Origin: Anaerolineales bacterium UBA6131
GTDB lineage: Bacteria > Chloroflexota > Anaerolineae > UBA2200
DNA length: 16,677 nt
Assembly (NCBI GenBank): GCA_002435875.1
Contig: DIVN01000080.1
Coordinates: 1,763-18,439 of the forward strand
Direction of reading: 5' to 3'
Shown here piece after piece: positions 1 through 8,222 of this stretch. The first letter of the stretch is position 1; every line of letters begins with the position of its first letter. Below the pieces are notes generated by a model. That model had not been told where the DNA came from. It ran no database searches and worked only from the letters and a program-made list of their open reading frames with translations. A program made the translations under genes and the position numbers.

Positions 1-1448
1 CCCGCCGCTACGAAGCCTATGGATGGCATGTCGAACGCGTCGACGATGGCACGGACGTGGAGGCCATCGATGCGGCGGTACGACGTGCCAAACAGCAGGG
101 CGCACGGCCGTCTCTGATCATGGTGCATACGGTGCTGGGACACGGTGCGCCACACAAGCAAAACACCTTCGAGGCCCATGGCTCGCCGCTGGGCGTCGAT
201 GAGGTGAAAGCGGCCAAGGAGAACATGGGCTGGCCGACCGACAAGGCTTTCTATGTGCCGCCGGAGGCGCTCGCGCACTTCCGTAATGCCGTACGGCTCG
301 GCAAGCAGAGTGAGGCCGCGTGGGAAGCGGCCATCGCCAGGTACGCAAAGGCATATCCAGAGCAAGCAGCCACTCTGCGCCGAAGGCTCGGTGGCGAGCT
401 GCCCAAGGGCTGGGATGCCAAGCTCGCGGAGATCGGCAATCCGGATGGCATCCCGACACGCAAGGCGTCCGAGACGGTCATGCAGGCTCTGGCCGCGTCC
501 CTACCCGAGCTGATGGGAGGGTCCGCTGACCTAAATCCATCGACCTTCACCTGGCTGAAAGGGCAGGGCGATTTCCAGCCCGAAGGCTTCCAGCCAGCCG
601 ACCGTCAGGGCGCGGTCGGCGGTACGTGGTGCTGTGCCGGGCGCAACGTGCACTTTGGTGTACGCGAACACGCGATGGGCTCCATCGCCGGCGGTATGGC
701 CTTGCACGGCGGCGTCATCCCTTACACGGCGACGTTCCTGGCTTTTGCCGATTACATGCGTCCGCCGATGCGCCTGGCTGCCCTTGGTCACCAGCGCGTA
801 GTCTATGTCTTCACCCACGACAGCGTGGCACTGGGCGAGGATGGGCCGACGCACCAGCCAATTGAGCAGGTAATGAACCTGCGCGCAGTGCCCAACATGA
901 GCGTCATTCGACCAGCCGATGCCGCCGAGACCGCGGAGGCTTGGCGCGCGGCTATCGCGCGACGAGACGGCCCAACCACACTCGTTCTGAGCCGACAGAA
1001 GGTTGCAGCGCTGGATCGCACGCGCTACCCATCCGCGGAGATGCTCCAGCGCGGCGGCTATGTTCTGTGGCAGGCGAAGCCAGGGCAACCTCAGCTAATC
1101 CTGATTGCGACCGGCTCGGAAATGCAGATCGCGCTGCAAGCCGCCGAAGCATTGGCCGCCAAGGGTGTCAACGCCCGCGTGGTAGCAATGCCAAGCTGGG
1201 ACCTGTTCGACGCCCAGTCGGCTGAGTACCGGGAGAGCGTGCTGCCTGCCGCCGTTCGGGCCCGGGTCTCTGTTGAGGCGGGCACGACTTTCGGTTGGGA
1301 GCACTATGTCGGTCTGGACGGTGCATCTGTGGGCATGACTACCTTCGGCGCGAGCGCGCCCGAGAAAGTGCTGGCGGAAAAGTTCGGACTCACCGCGCAG
1401 CACGTTGTGGAAGTGAGTGAGGAGACTCTGTCGCGCTGCAGCGGCTGA
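1..1448 (+). CDS. tkt: Transketolase, 5'-truncated by window edge
   Basis: Thiamine-diphosphate enzyme that moves two-carbon units between ketose and aldose phosphates in the non-oxidative pentose phosphate pathway; cytoplasmic. The frame is open from base 3, and the residues before the first in-frame GTG (57) read as normal transketolase sequence (RYEAYGWHVERVDDGTDVEAID), so the gene starts outside the window and 57 is not the start. About 480 residues remain of a usual 650-700; the N-terminal diphosphate-binding part with the GDG motif is missing. Visible landmarks are the pyrimidine-domain stretch LMGGSADLNPST, the catalytic-glutamate segment FGVREHAMGS, and the transketolase signature THDSVALGEDGPTHQPIE, followed by the C-terminal domain. 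Identification is very secure. The gene ends 13 bases before the preferred isomerase start, so the two are probably cotranscribed. Confidence 0.97.
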   Translation, partial: RRYEAYGWHVERVDDGTDVEAIDAAVRRAKQQGARPSLIMVHTVLGHGAPHKQNTFEAHGSPLGVDEVKAAKENMGWPTDKAFYVPPEALAHFRNAVRLGKQSEAAWEAAIARYAKAYPEQAATLRRRLGGELPKGWDAKLAEIGNPDGIPTRKASETVMQALAASLPELMGGSADLNPSTFTWLKGQGDFQPEGFQPADRQGAVGGTWCCAGRNVHFGVREHAMGSIAGGMALHGGVIPYTATFLAFADYMRPPMRLAALGHQRVVYVFTHDSVALGEDGPTHQPIEQVMNLRAVPNMSVIRPADAAETAEAWRAAIARRDGPTTLVLSRQKVAALDRTRYPSAEMLQRGGYVLWQAKPGQPQLILIATGSEMQIALQAAEALAAKGVNARVVAMPSWDLFDAQSAEYRESVLPAAVRARVSVEAGTTFGWEHYVGLDGASVGMTTFGASAPEKVLAEKFGLTAQHVVEVSEETLSRCSG

Positions 1449-1461
1449 CACCGCAAACGCC

Positions 1462-3165
1462 ATGATCTCGAGCGCGATGCCAAAGGGGGGTACTTTGCAG
1501 CAGCCAGGGAGCTTGGCCCATTCGGTGCGACTGGACGGTATGGAAGGTACGGTACGTACGGCCATTGATCGGGTGCGCGCCCAGGGACTGATCGAGCGGA
1601 TCTGGGCGCGCGACTACACGGTATGGAGTTCTGCACCTGCAGAGATCGTCGACCGGCTGGGGTGGCTCGACATCGCCACGCGCATGCGCGGTCAAGTGGC
1701 CCAGATCGCAGCGCTTGCGAATGCCTGCCGCAAGGAGGGCTATACCCAAGCGTTGCTCCTGGGCATGGGTGGGTCAAGTCTGGCCCCCGAGGTCTTCCGC
1801 AAGGCCTTTGATGTGAGCCAAGGTTATCTAGACCTAGCCATTCTGGATAGCACCGCACCTGAGGCGGTGCTGGCCTGGCATGAGCGGCTGGACCTGTCGC
1901 AGACTCTGTTCCTGGTCTCCACCAAGTCAGGCACAACGGTAGAGACCCTTTCTTTGTTCGAGTTCTTCTACCGCGAGGTGGCCAGGAGCCTTGGGTCCGA
2001 CCACGCAGGCCCACATTTTGTGGCCATCACGGATCCGGGCAGCAAGTTGGTCGCCATCGCGGAGGAGCACAGGTTTCGGGCCACAATACTCGGTGACCCC
2101 AACATCGGGGGCCGCTACTCAGCACTATCGCCGTTTGGGCTAGTGCCCGCCGCCTTGGTAGGCGTCGACTTGGCCCAGTTGCTCGACCGGGCTGACGAAG
2201 CGGCAGAGATGTGCGGGCCTGGTCGGACTGGAGAAGAAAACCCTGGCCTTTGGCTGGGAGCAGCCCTTGGCGCGCTGGCGATGCACGGCCGTGACAAGCT
2301 CACTCTGGTTAGCTCTCCGCAAATCGCCTCGTTCGAGAGCTGGATCGAGCAACTCGTGGCAGAAAGCACCGGCAAGGACGGTCGGGGCATTTTGCCCGTG
2401 GTTGGCGAAGCGCTGGGATCTGCAGATCGCTACGGGGATGACAGGGTGTTTGTGCACCTGGAAATAGCCGACGACACCGAGGTGCGTCAGCGGCTCGACG
2501 AGCTGGCCGCACTGGGCCACCCGGTTATTCGCCTTCGGCTCAGGGACGTTTACGATCTCGGCCAACAGATCTCTTTGTGGGAAATGGCTACGGCTGTGGC
2601 CTCACATCTACTGGGCGTCCACCCCTTCGACCAACCGGATGTCGAAGCGGCCAAGGTGCGCGCAAGAGCAATGCTAAAGTCGTTTGCGGCGACAGGTCGG
2701 CTGCCGCAGTTGGACGATGCGCCGGTTTTACCAGCCCAATTGCCGGCCCTGCTCGCGGCGCGCCAGTCTGGAGACTATGTGTCTTTGCAGGCGTTCTTGT
2801 CACCGTCAGACGACCACGCATGGGCCATCGAGACGCTGCGGCTGGCCATCCGGGATCGATTTTGCCTGGCGACAACCTGGGGTTACGGGCCGCGCTTCCT
2901 GCACTCCACGGGACAGCTGCACAAGGGTGGCCCCAACCGAGGCCTGTTCATTCAGGTGACGGCGGAGGATCAAGCCGACACGGCTATCGGCGACGACCAG
3001 CAGCACGACGGTAAGGTGGTGACTTTCGGGGTGCTGAAAGACGCCCAGGCCAGAGGCGACCGACAGGCCTTGATGGATGCGGGGCGACGAGTGATCCATT
3101 TCGACCTGGGCCGAGACCCGGTAGCCCGCCTGACCGAGCTTGCCGAGACGGTAACCACAGGCTGA
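1462..3165 (+). CDS. pgi: Glucose-6-phosphate isomerase, of the type fused to transaldolase
   Basis: Interconverts glucose 6-phosphate and fructose 6-phosphate. With the start at 1462 it has 567 residues. Sugar-phosphate-binding (SIS) landmarks are GMGGSS at 101-106, STKSGTT at 153-159 and IGGRYSALSPFG from 215; near the C-terminus HKGG (H487, K488) supplies the conserved lysine region. The opening segment ERIWARDYTVW and overall layout resemble, from memory, the isomerase half of the bifunctional transaldolase/isomerase of Chloroflexota and cyanobacteria rather than E. coli Pgi. No transaldolase precedes it; transketolase does. Start choice is uncertain: GTG 1417 would overlap transketolase by 32 bases, ATG 1462 and ATG 1477 have weak ribosome sites, TTG 1495 sits 4 bases after an AAAGGGGGG run, and ATG 1540 immediately precedes the conserved domain. 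Confidence 0.93.
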   Translation: MISSAMPKGGTLQQPGSLAHSVRLDGMEGTVRTAIDRVRAQGLIERIWARDYTVWSSAPAEIVDRLGWLDIATRMRGQVAQIAALANACRKEGYTQALLLGMGGSSLAPEVFRKAFDVSQGYLDLAILDSTAPEAVLAWHERLDLSQTLFLVSTKSGTTVETLSLFEFFYREVARSLGSDHAGPHFVAITDPGSKLVAIAEEHRFRATILGDPNIGGRYSALSPFGLVPAALVGVDLAQLLDRADEAAEMCGPGRTGEENPGLWLGAALGALAMHGRDKLTLVSSPQIASFESWIEQLVAESTGKDGRGILPVVGEALGSADRYGDDRVFVHLEIADDTEVRQRLDELAALGHPVIRLRLRDVYDLGQQISLWEMATAVASHLLGVHPFDQPDVEAAKVRARAMLKSFAATGRLPQLDDAPVLPAQLPALLAARQSGDYVSLQAFLSPSDDHAWAIETLRLAIRDRFCLATTWGYGPRFLHSTGQLHKGGPNRGLFIQVTAEDQADTAIGDDQQHDGKVVTFGVLKDAQARGDRQALMDAGRRVIHFDLGRDPVARLTELAETVTTG

Positions 3166-3229
3166 CAGCCAAGTTTGGGATTGAGCTTGCATCATCCTAC
3201 CCCTGGCGGGGGAGAGTGGGAGTATTGAT

Positions 3230-4144
3230 ATGGAATTGGGCATGATAGGGCTTGGCAAGATGGGCGGCAACATGGTGCGCCGGCTGGCGTCCGCGGGCCA
3301 CAGCCTGGTGGTGTACGATGTGGCGAGCGAGCCCGCGGCAGCGCTGGCGGCGGAGCTGCCTGTTGTGAGAGCAGCCACCAGTGTCGCTGAGCTGTGTTCC
3401 CTACTTCAGTCCCCTCGAGCGGTGTGGATGATGGTACCCGCTGGCCAGGCTACAGAAACCACCTTCTCTGAGGTGCTCGGCATGCTGTCGACTGACGATG
3501 TCATCATTGACGGGGGCAACTCGAACTACAAGGACAGCATACGCAGGGCCGAAGCAGCGGGAGCCCGCAGAGTTTGCTTCCTTGATGTGGGCACCAGCGG
3601 TGGGGTTTGGGGACTCCGCGAGGGATACGCCTTGATGATCGGCGGTGACGCCGTGGCCACGCAGCGTCTACGCCCGATCTGGGAGGCGCTGGCTCCCGCC
3701 CCCAACGAAGGCTGGGGGCACGTGGGGCCAGCCGGCGCCGGGCATTTCGTGAAGATGGTGCACAACGGCATCGAGTACGGCCTGATGCAAGCCTACGCTG
3801 AGGGCTTTGAGCTCCTGCACGCCAAAGAGCAGTTTGGCCTCGATCTTCGGCAGGTTTCCGAGATCTGGAGCCACGGCAGCGTCGTGCGCTCGTGGTTGCT
3901 GGAGCTGATCGGCCGCGCCCTTGGCGAGAACCCCACGTTGGAGGGAGTGCGGGGCTGGGTTGCCGACAGCGGAGAGGGGCGCTGGACAGCCTTCGAGGCC
4001 ATGGACAATGACATACCCGCGCCCGTCATGACCCTGGCACTTTTGATGCGCTTCGTGAGCAGGCAGGACGACAGCTTTGCAGCGAAGATGCTCGCGGCCT
4101 TGCGCGGACAGTTCGGCGGACATGAGGTCAAGAAGGCTCCATGA
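3230..4144 (+). CDS. gnd: 6-phosphogluconate dehydrogenase (decarboxylating), short type
   Basis: Oxidatively decarboxylates 6-phosphogluconate to ribulose 5-phosphate. It has 304 residues, matching the short GntZ-like class (about 300) rather than the 470-residue E. coli class. Visible features are the Rossmann motif GLGKMG at 7-12, DGGNSN at 94-99, the substrate loop GTSGGVWG from 121, and KMVHNGIEYG, in which K175 and E182 match the spacing of the catalytic lysine and glutamate of the family. An aspartate (D30) ends the second strand of the Rossmann fold, which argues for NAD rather than NADP; this is inference. A GGGAG ribosome site at 3218-3222 lies 7 bases before the ATG. The stop overlaps the following glycosyltransferase start (ATGA), so translation is probably coupled. 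No glucose-6-phosphate dehydrogenase is in the window. Confidence 0.95.
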   Translation: MELGMIGLGKMGGNMVRRLASAGHSLVVYDVASEPAAALAAELPVVRAATSVAELCSLLQSPRAVWMMVPAGQATETTFSEVLGMLSTDDVIIDGGNSNYKDSIRRAEAAGARRVCFLDVGTSGGVWGLREGYALMIGGDAVATQRLRPIWEALAPAPNEGWGHVGPAGAGHFVKMVHNGIEYGLMQAYAEGFELLHAKEQFGLDLRQVSEIWSHGSVVRSWLLELIGRALGENPTLEGVRGWVADSGEGRWTAFEAMDNDIPAPVMTLALLMRFVSRQDDSFAAKMLAALRGQFGGHEVKKAP

Positions 4145-5040
4145 ACCCGGCGGTAAGCATCGGCATGCCCGTGTACGACGGGGAGAACTATCTGCGGCAG
4201 GCAGTGGATTCCATCCTCGGCCAGACGTTTGGCGATTTCGAGCTGATCATCTCGGACAACGCATCGACCGATGCAACGCACGACATCTGCGAGGACTACT
4301 CCAGGCGTGACGCACGCATCCGCGTCTACCGCAACGAGACCAATTTGGGTGCAGCCGCTAACTACAACCGCACCGTTGCCCTGGCGACGGCTCCGCTCTT
4401 CAAGTGGGCTGCACATGACGACGTGCTTGCTCCGACCTTTCTCGAGCGCTGCATCGGCGTCCTCGAGCAAGACCGCGAAGTGGTGCTGTGCCACACCCAG
4501 AGTCGCTTCATCGATGAGTCCGGCATGCCCCAGGAGGACTATGGTGTGCACCTGCGCACCGATTCGGTCGTGCCCCACATCCGCTTCCACGACCTCATCT
4601 GGGTGCGCCACTGGTGCCTGCAGGTCTTTGGCGTCATGCGCCGCGACGCGCTTGATCATACCGATCTGCACGGTGACTATGCCTCGGCCGACCGGGTGCT
4701 GCTCGTGCAGATGGCCTTCCAGGGCCGTTTTCACGAAGTACCGCAGCGCCTGTTCTTCTCGCGTCGCCACAGCCAACAGGCCAGCCGCCTGGTCTACGAC
4801 CTGCACAAGTACGACCGTTGGTTCGGTCCCCGGCGCGGCGCAAGCTGGCCTGCCACGCGCCTCGTTCTCGAGCACTTGAGCGCGGTGCGCCAGGCTGAGC
4901 TATCTTCGGCAGAGCGCGCCCGCTGCTACTGGAGCGGAATGCTGCGCCTGACCAGGTTCCTCAAAATCTGGAGCCGCGACTTGACCGTGCCCATCCGCAC
5001 AGCACTTGGACACCAGAACTCCACGAGGTCCCTTCCGTGA
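4141..5040 (+). CDS. Family 2 glycosyltransferase
   Basis: A 299-residue GT-A fold transferase that should move a sugar from a nucleotide donor to a glycan or lipid-linked acceptor at the cytoplasmic face of the membrane. The N-terminus VSIGMPVYDGENYLRQAVDS, the segment SDNASTDAT and the metal-binding pair HDD (D93, D94) are typical of the GT2 family. No membrane segment is evident. Sugar donor and acceptor cannot be read from the sequence. It overlaps the dehydrogenase upstream by 4 bases (ATGA) and the cytidylyltransferase downstream by 4 bases (GTGA), placing it physically in the join between central metabolism and nucleotide-sugar synthesis. An AAGAAGG ribosome site ends about 5 bases before the ATG. 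Confidence 0.92.
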   Translation: MNPAVSIGMPVYDGENYLRQAVDSILGQTFGDFELIISDNASTDATHDICEDYSRRDARIRVYRNETNLGAAANYNRTVALATAPLFKWAAHDDVLAPTFLERCIGVLEQDREVVLCHTQSRFIDESGMPQEDYGVHLRTDSVVPHIRFHDLIWVRHWCLQVFGVMRRDALDHTDLHGDYASADRVLLVQMAFQGRFHEVPQRLFFSRRHSQQASRLVYDLHKYDRWFGPRRGASWPATRLVLEHLSAVRQAELSSAERARCYWSGMLRLTRFLKIWSRDLTVPIRTALGHQNSTRSLP

Positions 5041-5858
5041 CCAACGGCGCCTCGTCCGGGCAGGGCCTCTCGAGCCAGGGCGACCCGGGGATAAGGGTCG
5101 TGATCCTGGCTGGCGGTTTGGGCACTAGGCTGGCTGAAGAAACACACGACAAGCCCAAGGCCCTTGTAGAGATCGGCGGGATGCCCATCTTGTGGCATCT
5201 GATGCAGCACTATCTACACTATGGTTTTCGCGACTTTGTGATCGCTCTTGGCTACAAGGGCGAGATGATCTCTTCGTTCTTCAGAGAACTGCGCAGAGAG
5301 GGCGATCCTCGCCAACGGCAATTGCCTGGCCTGGCCAGTGCGGCGAACCATGCTCATCTCGACTGGCAGGTCGAGCTGGTCGACACCGGCTATGGCACGG
5401 CCAAAGGCGGACGCCTCAGGCAACTCGCTCCGTACCTGAGCGGCGGCACGTTCATGCTCACCTGGTGCGACGGACTCTCCGATGTCAACCTGCGGGACTT
5501 GGTCGCCTTTCACCGCGCACATGGCAAGCTGGCCACGGTAACGGCCGTGCACCCTCCACCCCGCTTTGGCGTCCTGGAGCTGGACGGGCCACGTGTGCTG
5601 CGCTTCTGGGAGAAGCCTCCGGACAACCACACCTGGGTGAATGGCGCCTTCTTTGTGCTGGAGCCGGCTGCGCTCAACTATATACAGGATGATGACTCAG
5701 GCTGGGAAGAAGGCCCCTTGCCCCGGCTGGCGCTCGACGGGCAGCTGATGGCCTTTCGGCACACCTCGTTCTGGCAGTGTATGGATACCGTTCACGAGCG
5801 TGACTTGCTCGAGACGCTGTGGTCGTCGGGACAAGCACCATGGAGGACCTGGGAGTGA
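5037..5858 (+). CDS. rfbF: Glucose-1-phosphate cytidylyltransferase-like nucleotidyltransferase
   Basis: Expected to activate a hexose 1-phosphate with CTP (family precedent: CDP-glucose from glucose 1-phosphate). It has 273 residues. The nucleotide-binding loop ILAGGLGTR (23-31), KPKALVEIGG, VDTGYGTAKGGRL and CDGLSD with metal-binding D145 and D149 match RfbF-type proteins, as does the C-terminal FWQCMDTVHERDLLETLW followed by APWRTW. The start is GTG at 5037, overlapping the glycosyltransferase stop (GTGA), with a GAGG about 8 bases upstream; this gives roughly 18 residues more than RfbF before the first strand. A shorter start at GTG 5100 is possible but would cut close to the first strand. 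Other nucleotides or sugars are not excluded: the usual partner 4,6-dehydratase (RfbG) is not beside it. Confidence 0.85.
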   Translation: MTNGASSGQGLSSQGDPGIRVVILAGGLGTRLAEETHDKPKALVEIGGMPILWHLMQHYLHYGFRDFVIALGYKGEMISSFFRELRREGDPRQRQLPGLASAANHAHLDWQVELVDTGYGTAKGGRLRQLAPYLSGGTFMLTWCDGLSDVNLRDLVAFHRAHGKLATVTAVHPPPRFGVLELDGPRVLRFWEKPPDNHTWVNGAFFVLEPAALNYIQDDDSGWEEGPLPRLALDGQLMAFRHTSFWQCMDTVHERDLLETLWSSGQAPWRTWE

Positions 5859-5862
5859 GTGC

Positions 5863-6900
5863 ATGCGTATTCTGGTGACCGGCCATCAAGGCTATCTGGG
5901 GAGTCTGGTCGTGCCAGTGCTCCTGGCGGCGGGACACGAAGTGGTTGGTTTGGATACCGGCCTCTTTGAGCGCTGTCGATTCGATGGGCAGGTCTCGACC
6001 GTCCCAAGCGTGCGGGTCGACGTGCGCGACGTGCAGCCAACGCATGTGCGTGGGTTCGAAGCCATTGTACACCTGGCTGGCCTATCCAATGATCCTCTGG
6101 GAGATCTCGACCCTGCCGTGACACGAGCCATCAACTACGAGGGCACCGTGCGCCTGGCGGAGATGGCCAAACAGGAGGGTGTGACGCGCTTTGTCTTTTC
6201 CAGCACCTGCTCAGTGTACGGCGCGGCCGGAGACGGTTGGCTTGATGAAAACAGCCCCTGCCTGCCAGTCACGCCCTATGCCGAGTCAAAGATGAGGGCT
6301 GAGGTAGCTTTGCAGGGCCTGGCCGACTCTGGTTTTTCGCCCGTCATTTTGCGCAGCGCGACCGCCTACGGCGCGTCGCCATTCCTGCGATTTGATCTGG
6401 TATTGAACAACCTGGTCGCGTGGGCAGTGACGCGTGGCCAGGTCCTCTTGAAGAGCGATGGTACCGCGTGGAGACCCATAGTGCACGCGCGCGATATCGC
6501 CGCGGCCTTCGCCGCGGTGTTGGCTGCGCCAGTGGCGAGTGTACACGGCCAGGTGCTAAACGTTGGGCAGACCCAGGAGAACTACCGTGTCGTCGAGCTG
6601 GCCCAAATGGTGGCGGACACCGTCGCTCAGTCTCAGGTAGTCTTCTCCCCAGGGGTAACCAAGGACGCGCGCTGCTATCGCGTGGATTGCAGCAAGATTG
6701 CCCGTACCCTGACGGGATGGAAGCCGCAGTGGAGCGCCAGACGTGGGGCTGAGGAGCTGTACCAGGCCTACATCAGGGCCGGCCTGCAGGCTGAGGACTT
6801 TGAGGGGCCACGCTTCAAGCGCATCGATTCGCTGAGAGGTCTCCTGCAGAGTGGGGAGCTCGAGCCTGACTTGCGCTGGCGCCTCCAGCCAGGCCGATGA
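5863..6900 (+). CDS. NAD-dependent sugar epimerase/dehydratase (extended SDR)
   Basis: A 345-residue extended short-chain dehydrogenase/reductase acting presumably on the nucleotide sugar made by the preceding enzyme. The Rossmann motif is GHQGYLG (G7, G10, G13), the active-site segment is SSTCSVYG (TCS at about 115-117), and the catalytic pair YxxxK is Y139 and K143 in PYAESK. The start at 5863 is preferred over an upstream in-frame start at 5800 because the Rossmann strand begins at once, GGGAG at 5851-5855 lies 7 bases ahead, and the longer version would overlap the cytidylyltransferase by 59 bases. It lacks the look of RfbG (CDP-glucose 4,6-dehydratase), so the exact reaction (epimerisation, dehydration or reduction) is unknown. 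Four bases separate it from the preceding stop. Confidence 0.88.
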   Translation: MRILVTGHQGYLGSLVVPVLLAAGHEVVGLDTGLFERCRFDGQVSTVPSVRVDVRDVQPTHVRGFEAIVHLAGLSNDPLGDLDPAVTRAINYEGTVRLAEMAKQEGVTRFVFSSTCSVYGAAGDGWLDENSPCLPVTPYAESKMRAEVALQGLADSGFSPVILRSATAYGASPFLRFDLVLNNLVAWAVTRGQVLLKSDGTAWRPIVHARDIAAAFAAVLAAPVASVHGQVLNVGQTQENYRVVELAQMVADTVAQSQVVFSPGVTKDARCYRVDCSKIARTLTGWKPQWSARRGAEELYQAYIRAGLQAEDFEGPRFKRIDSLRGLLQSGELEPDLRWRLQPGR

Positions 6901-6906
6901 CACGTC

Positions 6907-6915
6907 TGGTATAAG
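6907..6915 (+). promoter_or_regulatory. Possible extended -10 promoter before the C-methyltransferase
   Basis: TGG followed by TATAAG gives a TGn extended -10 with five of six consensus bases at 6910-6915, in the 72-base gap after the SDR gene. No good -35 is present at 16-18 bases. It could give the methyltransferase a secondary promoter inside the operon. This is a motif match only. Confidence 0.3.
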
Positions 6916-6972
6916 CTCAGAGGCGTGGCCAAGCCTTGCGGTTCACGACATGGGTCTCGTGAGGGAGCAAGA

Positions 6973-8196
6973 GTGGACGCTGAGCAGATCGGGCTCTGCG
7001 GTGTAACCGACAACCCATCGCACACTTGTCCTAACTGCGGCGTTGAGGGAATGCGCGTGGTGTACGACGCAGGGCCAGTGCCTGTGCGCAGCACCGCCAT
7101 ACTACACACGCAGCATGAGGCACTCGAGTATCCCTGCGCTGACCTCGTCTTGGCATTCTGCAGCACCTGCGGGTTTGTCTCTAACCCGATATTCGATCCA
7201 ACGCTTGCCGCAGACGCGGAGGCAAGGGAGGACACACAAAGCTGCTCGCCCACCTTCGAGACCTTTGCGTTGGCGCTCGCGCAGGACTTGGTCATGCGCC
7301 ACGATCTGAGGCACAAGCGTATTCTGGAGATAGGCTGCGGCAAGGGCGAATTCCTGACCTTGTTGTGTCGTCTGGGAGAGAACACGGGCGTTGGCTATGA
7401 CCCGGCCTTTGCTCCTGGACGCACGGACACCTCGGGGGTGAACGTCACCTTCGTCACCGACTATTTCGATGAACGGTACACGCAGGACGCCGCCGATTTC
7501 GTGTGCTGCAAGATGACCCTTGAGCACATCCCAGCGCCGCGGCGCCTGGTCGGCAATGTCCACAAGTCGCTTGCGGGCCGTGCGCAAGCCGTGGTGTTCT
7601 TCCAGGTACCCGATGCCACCCGCATCTGGCGGGAGGCAGCCTTCTGGGACGCCTACTATGAACACTGCTCGTACTTTTGCTCCTCAGCGCTGAGCAGCCT
7701 GTTTCGCGAGTCTGGATTTCAGGTGCTGAGGCTTTGGCGTGACTATGCGGACCAGTACCTGATGATCGAGGCGAGGCCGACTGCGCGCAGCCCCGATCCA
7801 CGGTCGGGGAGCCACGTTGAGACAGAGCACTTTGAGGAGCTGCAGAGAGACGTGGCCGAGTTCGCCGGCCGCGCCCACGAGCGCATCCGGTCATGGCGCG
7901 ATCGTCTGACCGCCTACCTCCGGCAGGGAAGGCGCGTTGTGCTCTGGGGTGGCAGCTCAAAGGCCGTGTCCTGGCTCAACGCCATCGGTCCTGCGGCACA
8001 CATCGACTATGTCGTCGACATCAATCCCTACCGTCAGGGATCGTACATCGCGGGCACAGGCCAGTTGATCATCGCACCGGTTGTCCTGCGAGAGCTAAGG
8101 CCGAGTGCTGTGCTCCTCATGAATCCTATCTACGAGGAAGAAGTTCGCTCGCAGCTTGCGCACCTGGGATTGTCCGCCGAGATCTGGCACCCTTGA
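6973..8196 (+). CDS. Zinc-finger-type sugar C-methyltransferase (TylCIII-like)
   Basis: SAM-dependent enzyme predicted to add a methyl group to a ring carbon of a keto-sugar nucleotide, giving a branched sugar. With the start at 6973 it has 407 residues in three parts: an N-terminal zinc-binding domain with C19xxC22 and C63xxC66, a central class I methyltransferase fold with EIGCGKGEF (from 119), and a C-terminal domain with VVLWGGSSKAVSWL and DINPYRQGSYIAGTG, as in the Methyltransf_13/11/14 architecture of NDP-hexose C-methyltransferases. GTG 6973 is chosen over GTG 6925 because GAGGGAG lies 6 bases upstream and a possible promoter -10 (6910-6915) would leave 6925 almost leaderless. The sugar and carbon position cannot be read. 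It forms the end of the cytidylyltransferase-SDR-methyltransferase cassette. Confidence 0.88.
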   Translation: MDAEQIGLCGVTDNPSHTCPNCGVEGMRVVYDAGPVPVRSTAILHTQHEALEYPCADLVLAFCSTCGFVSNPIFDPTLAADAEAREDTQSCSPTFETFALALAQDLVMRHDLRHKRILEIGCGKGEFLTLLCRLGENTGVGYDPAFAPGRTDTSGVNVTFVTDYFDERYTQDAADFVCCKMTLEHIPAPRRLVGNVHKSLAGRAQAVVFFQVPDATRIWREAAFWDAYYEHCSYFCSSALSSLFRESGFQVLRLWRDYADQYLMIEARPTARSPDPRSGSHVETEHFEELQRDVAEFAGRAHERIRSWRDRLTAYLRQGRRVVLWGGSSKAVSWLNAIGPAAHIDYVVDINPYRQGSYIAGTGQLIIAPVVLRELRPSAVLLMNPIYEEEVRSQLAHLGLSAEIWHP

Positions 8197-8222
8197 GATG
8201 CGGTGCGGACACCGGGTATACC
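8193..8222 (+). promoter_or_regulatory. Candidate promoter for the secreted-protein pair
   Basis: TTGAGA (8193-8198, overlapping the methyltransferase stop) and TATACC (8217-8222) are 18 bases apart and match sigma-70 boxes at 5/6 and 4/6. The -10 lies inside the palindrome GGGTATACCC (8214-8223). A start near 8229 would give a leader of about 29 bases with a strong ribosome site. Confidence 0.33.

Noticed and set aside
1304..2014. 236-residue - strand frame across the transketolase/isomerase junction
   Set aside because: Arg/Pro-rich shadow typical of GC-rich antisense, overlapping two conserved genes.
3200..3211. CCCC-TGGC-GGGG hairpin before the dehydrogenase gene
   Set aside because: A 4-bp stem is expected by chance in GC-rich DNA and there is no T-tract; too weak to call as a terminator.
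3793..4875. 360-residue - strand frame
   Set aside because: Antisense shadow of the dehydrogenase and glycosyltransferase genes, both of which have strong family motifs; no ribosome site or recognisable domain.
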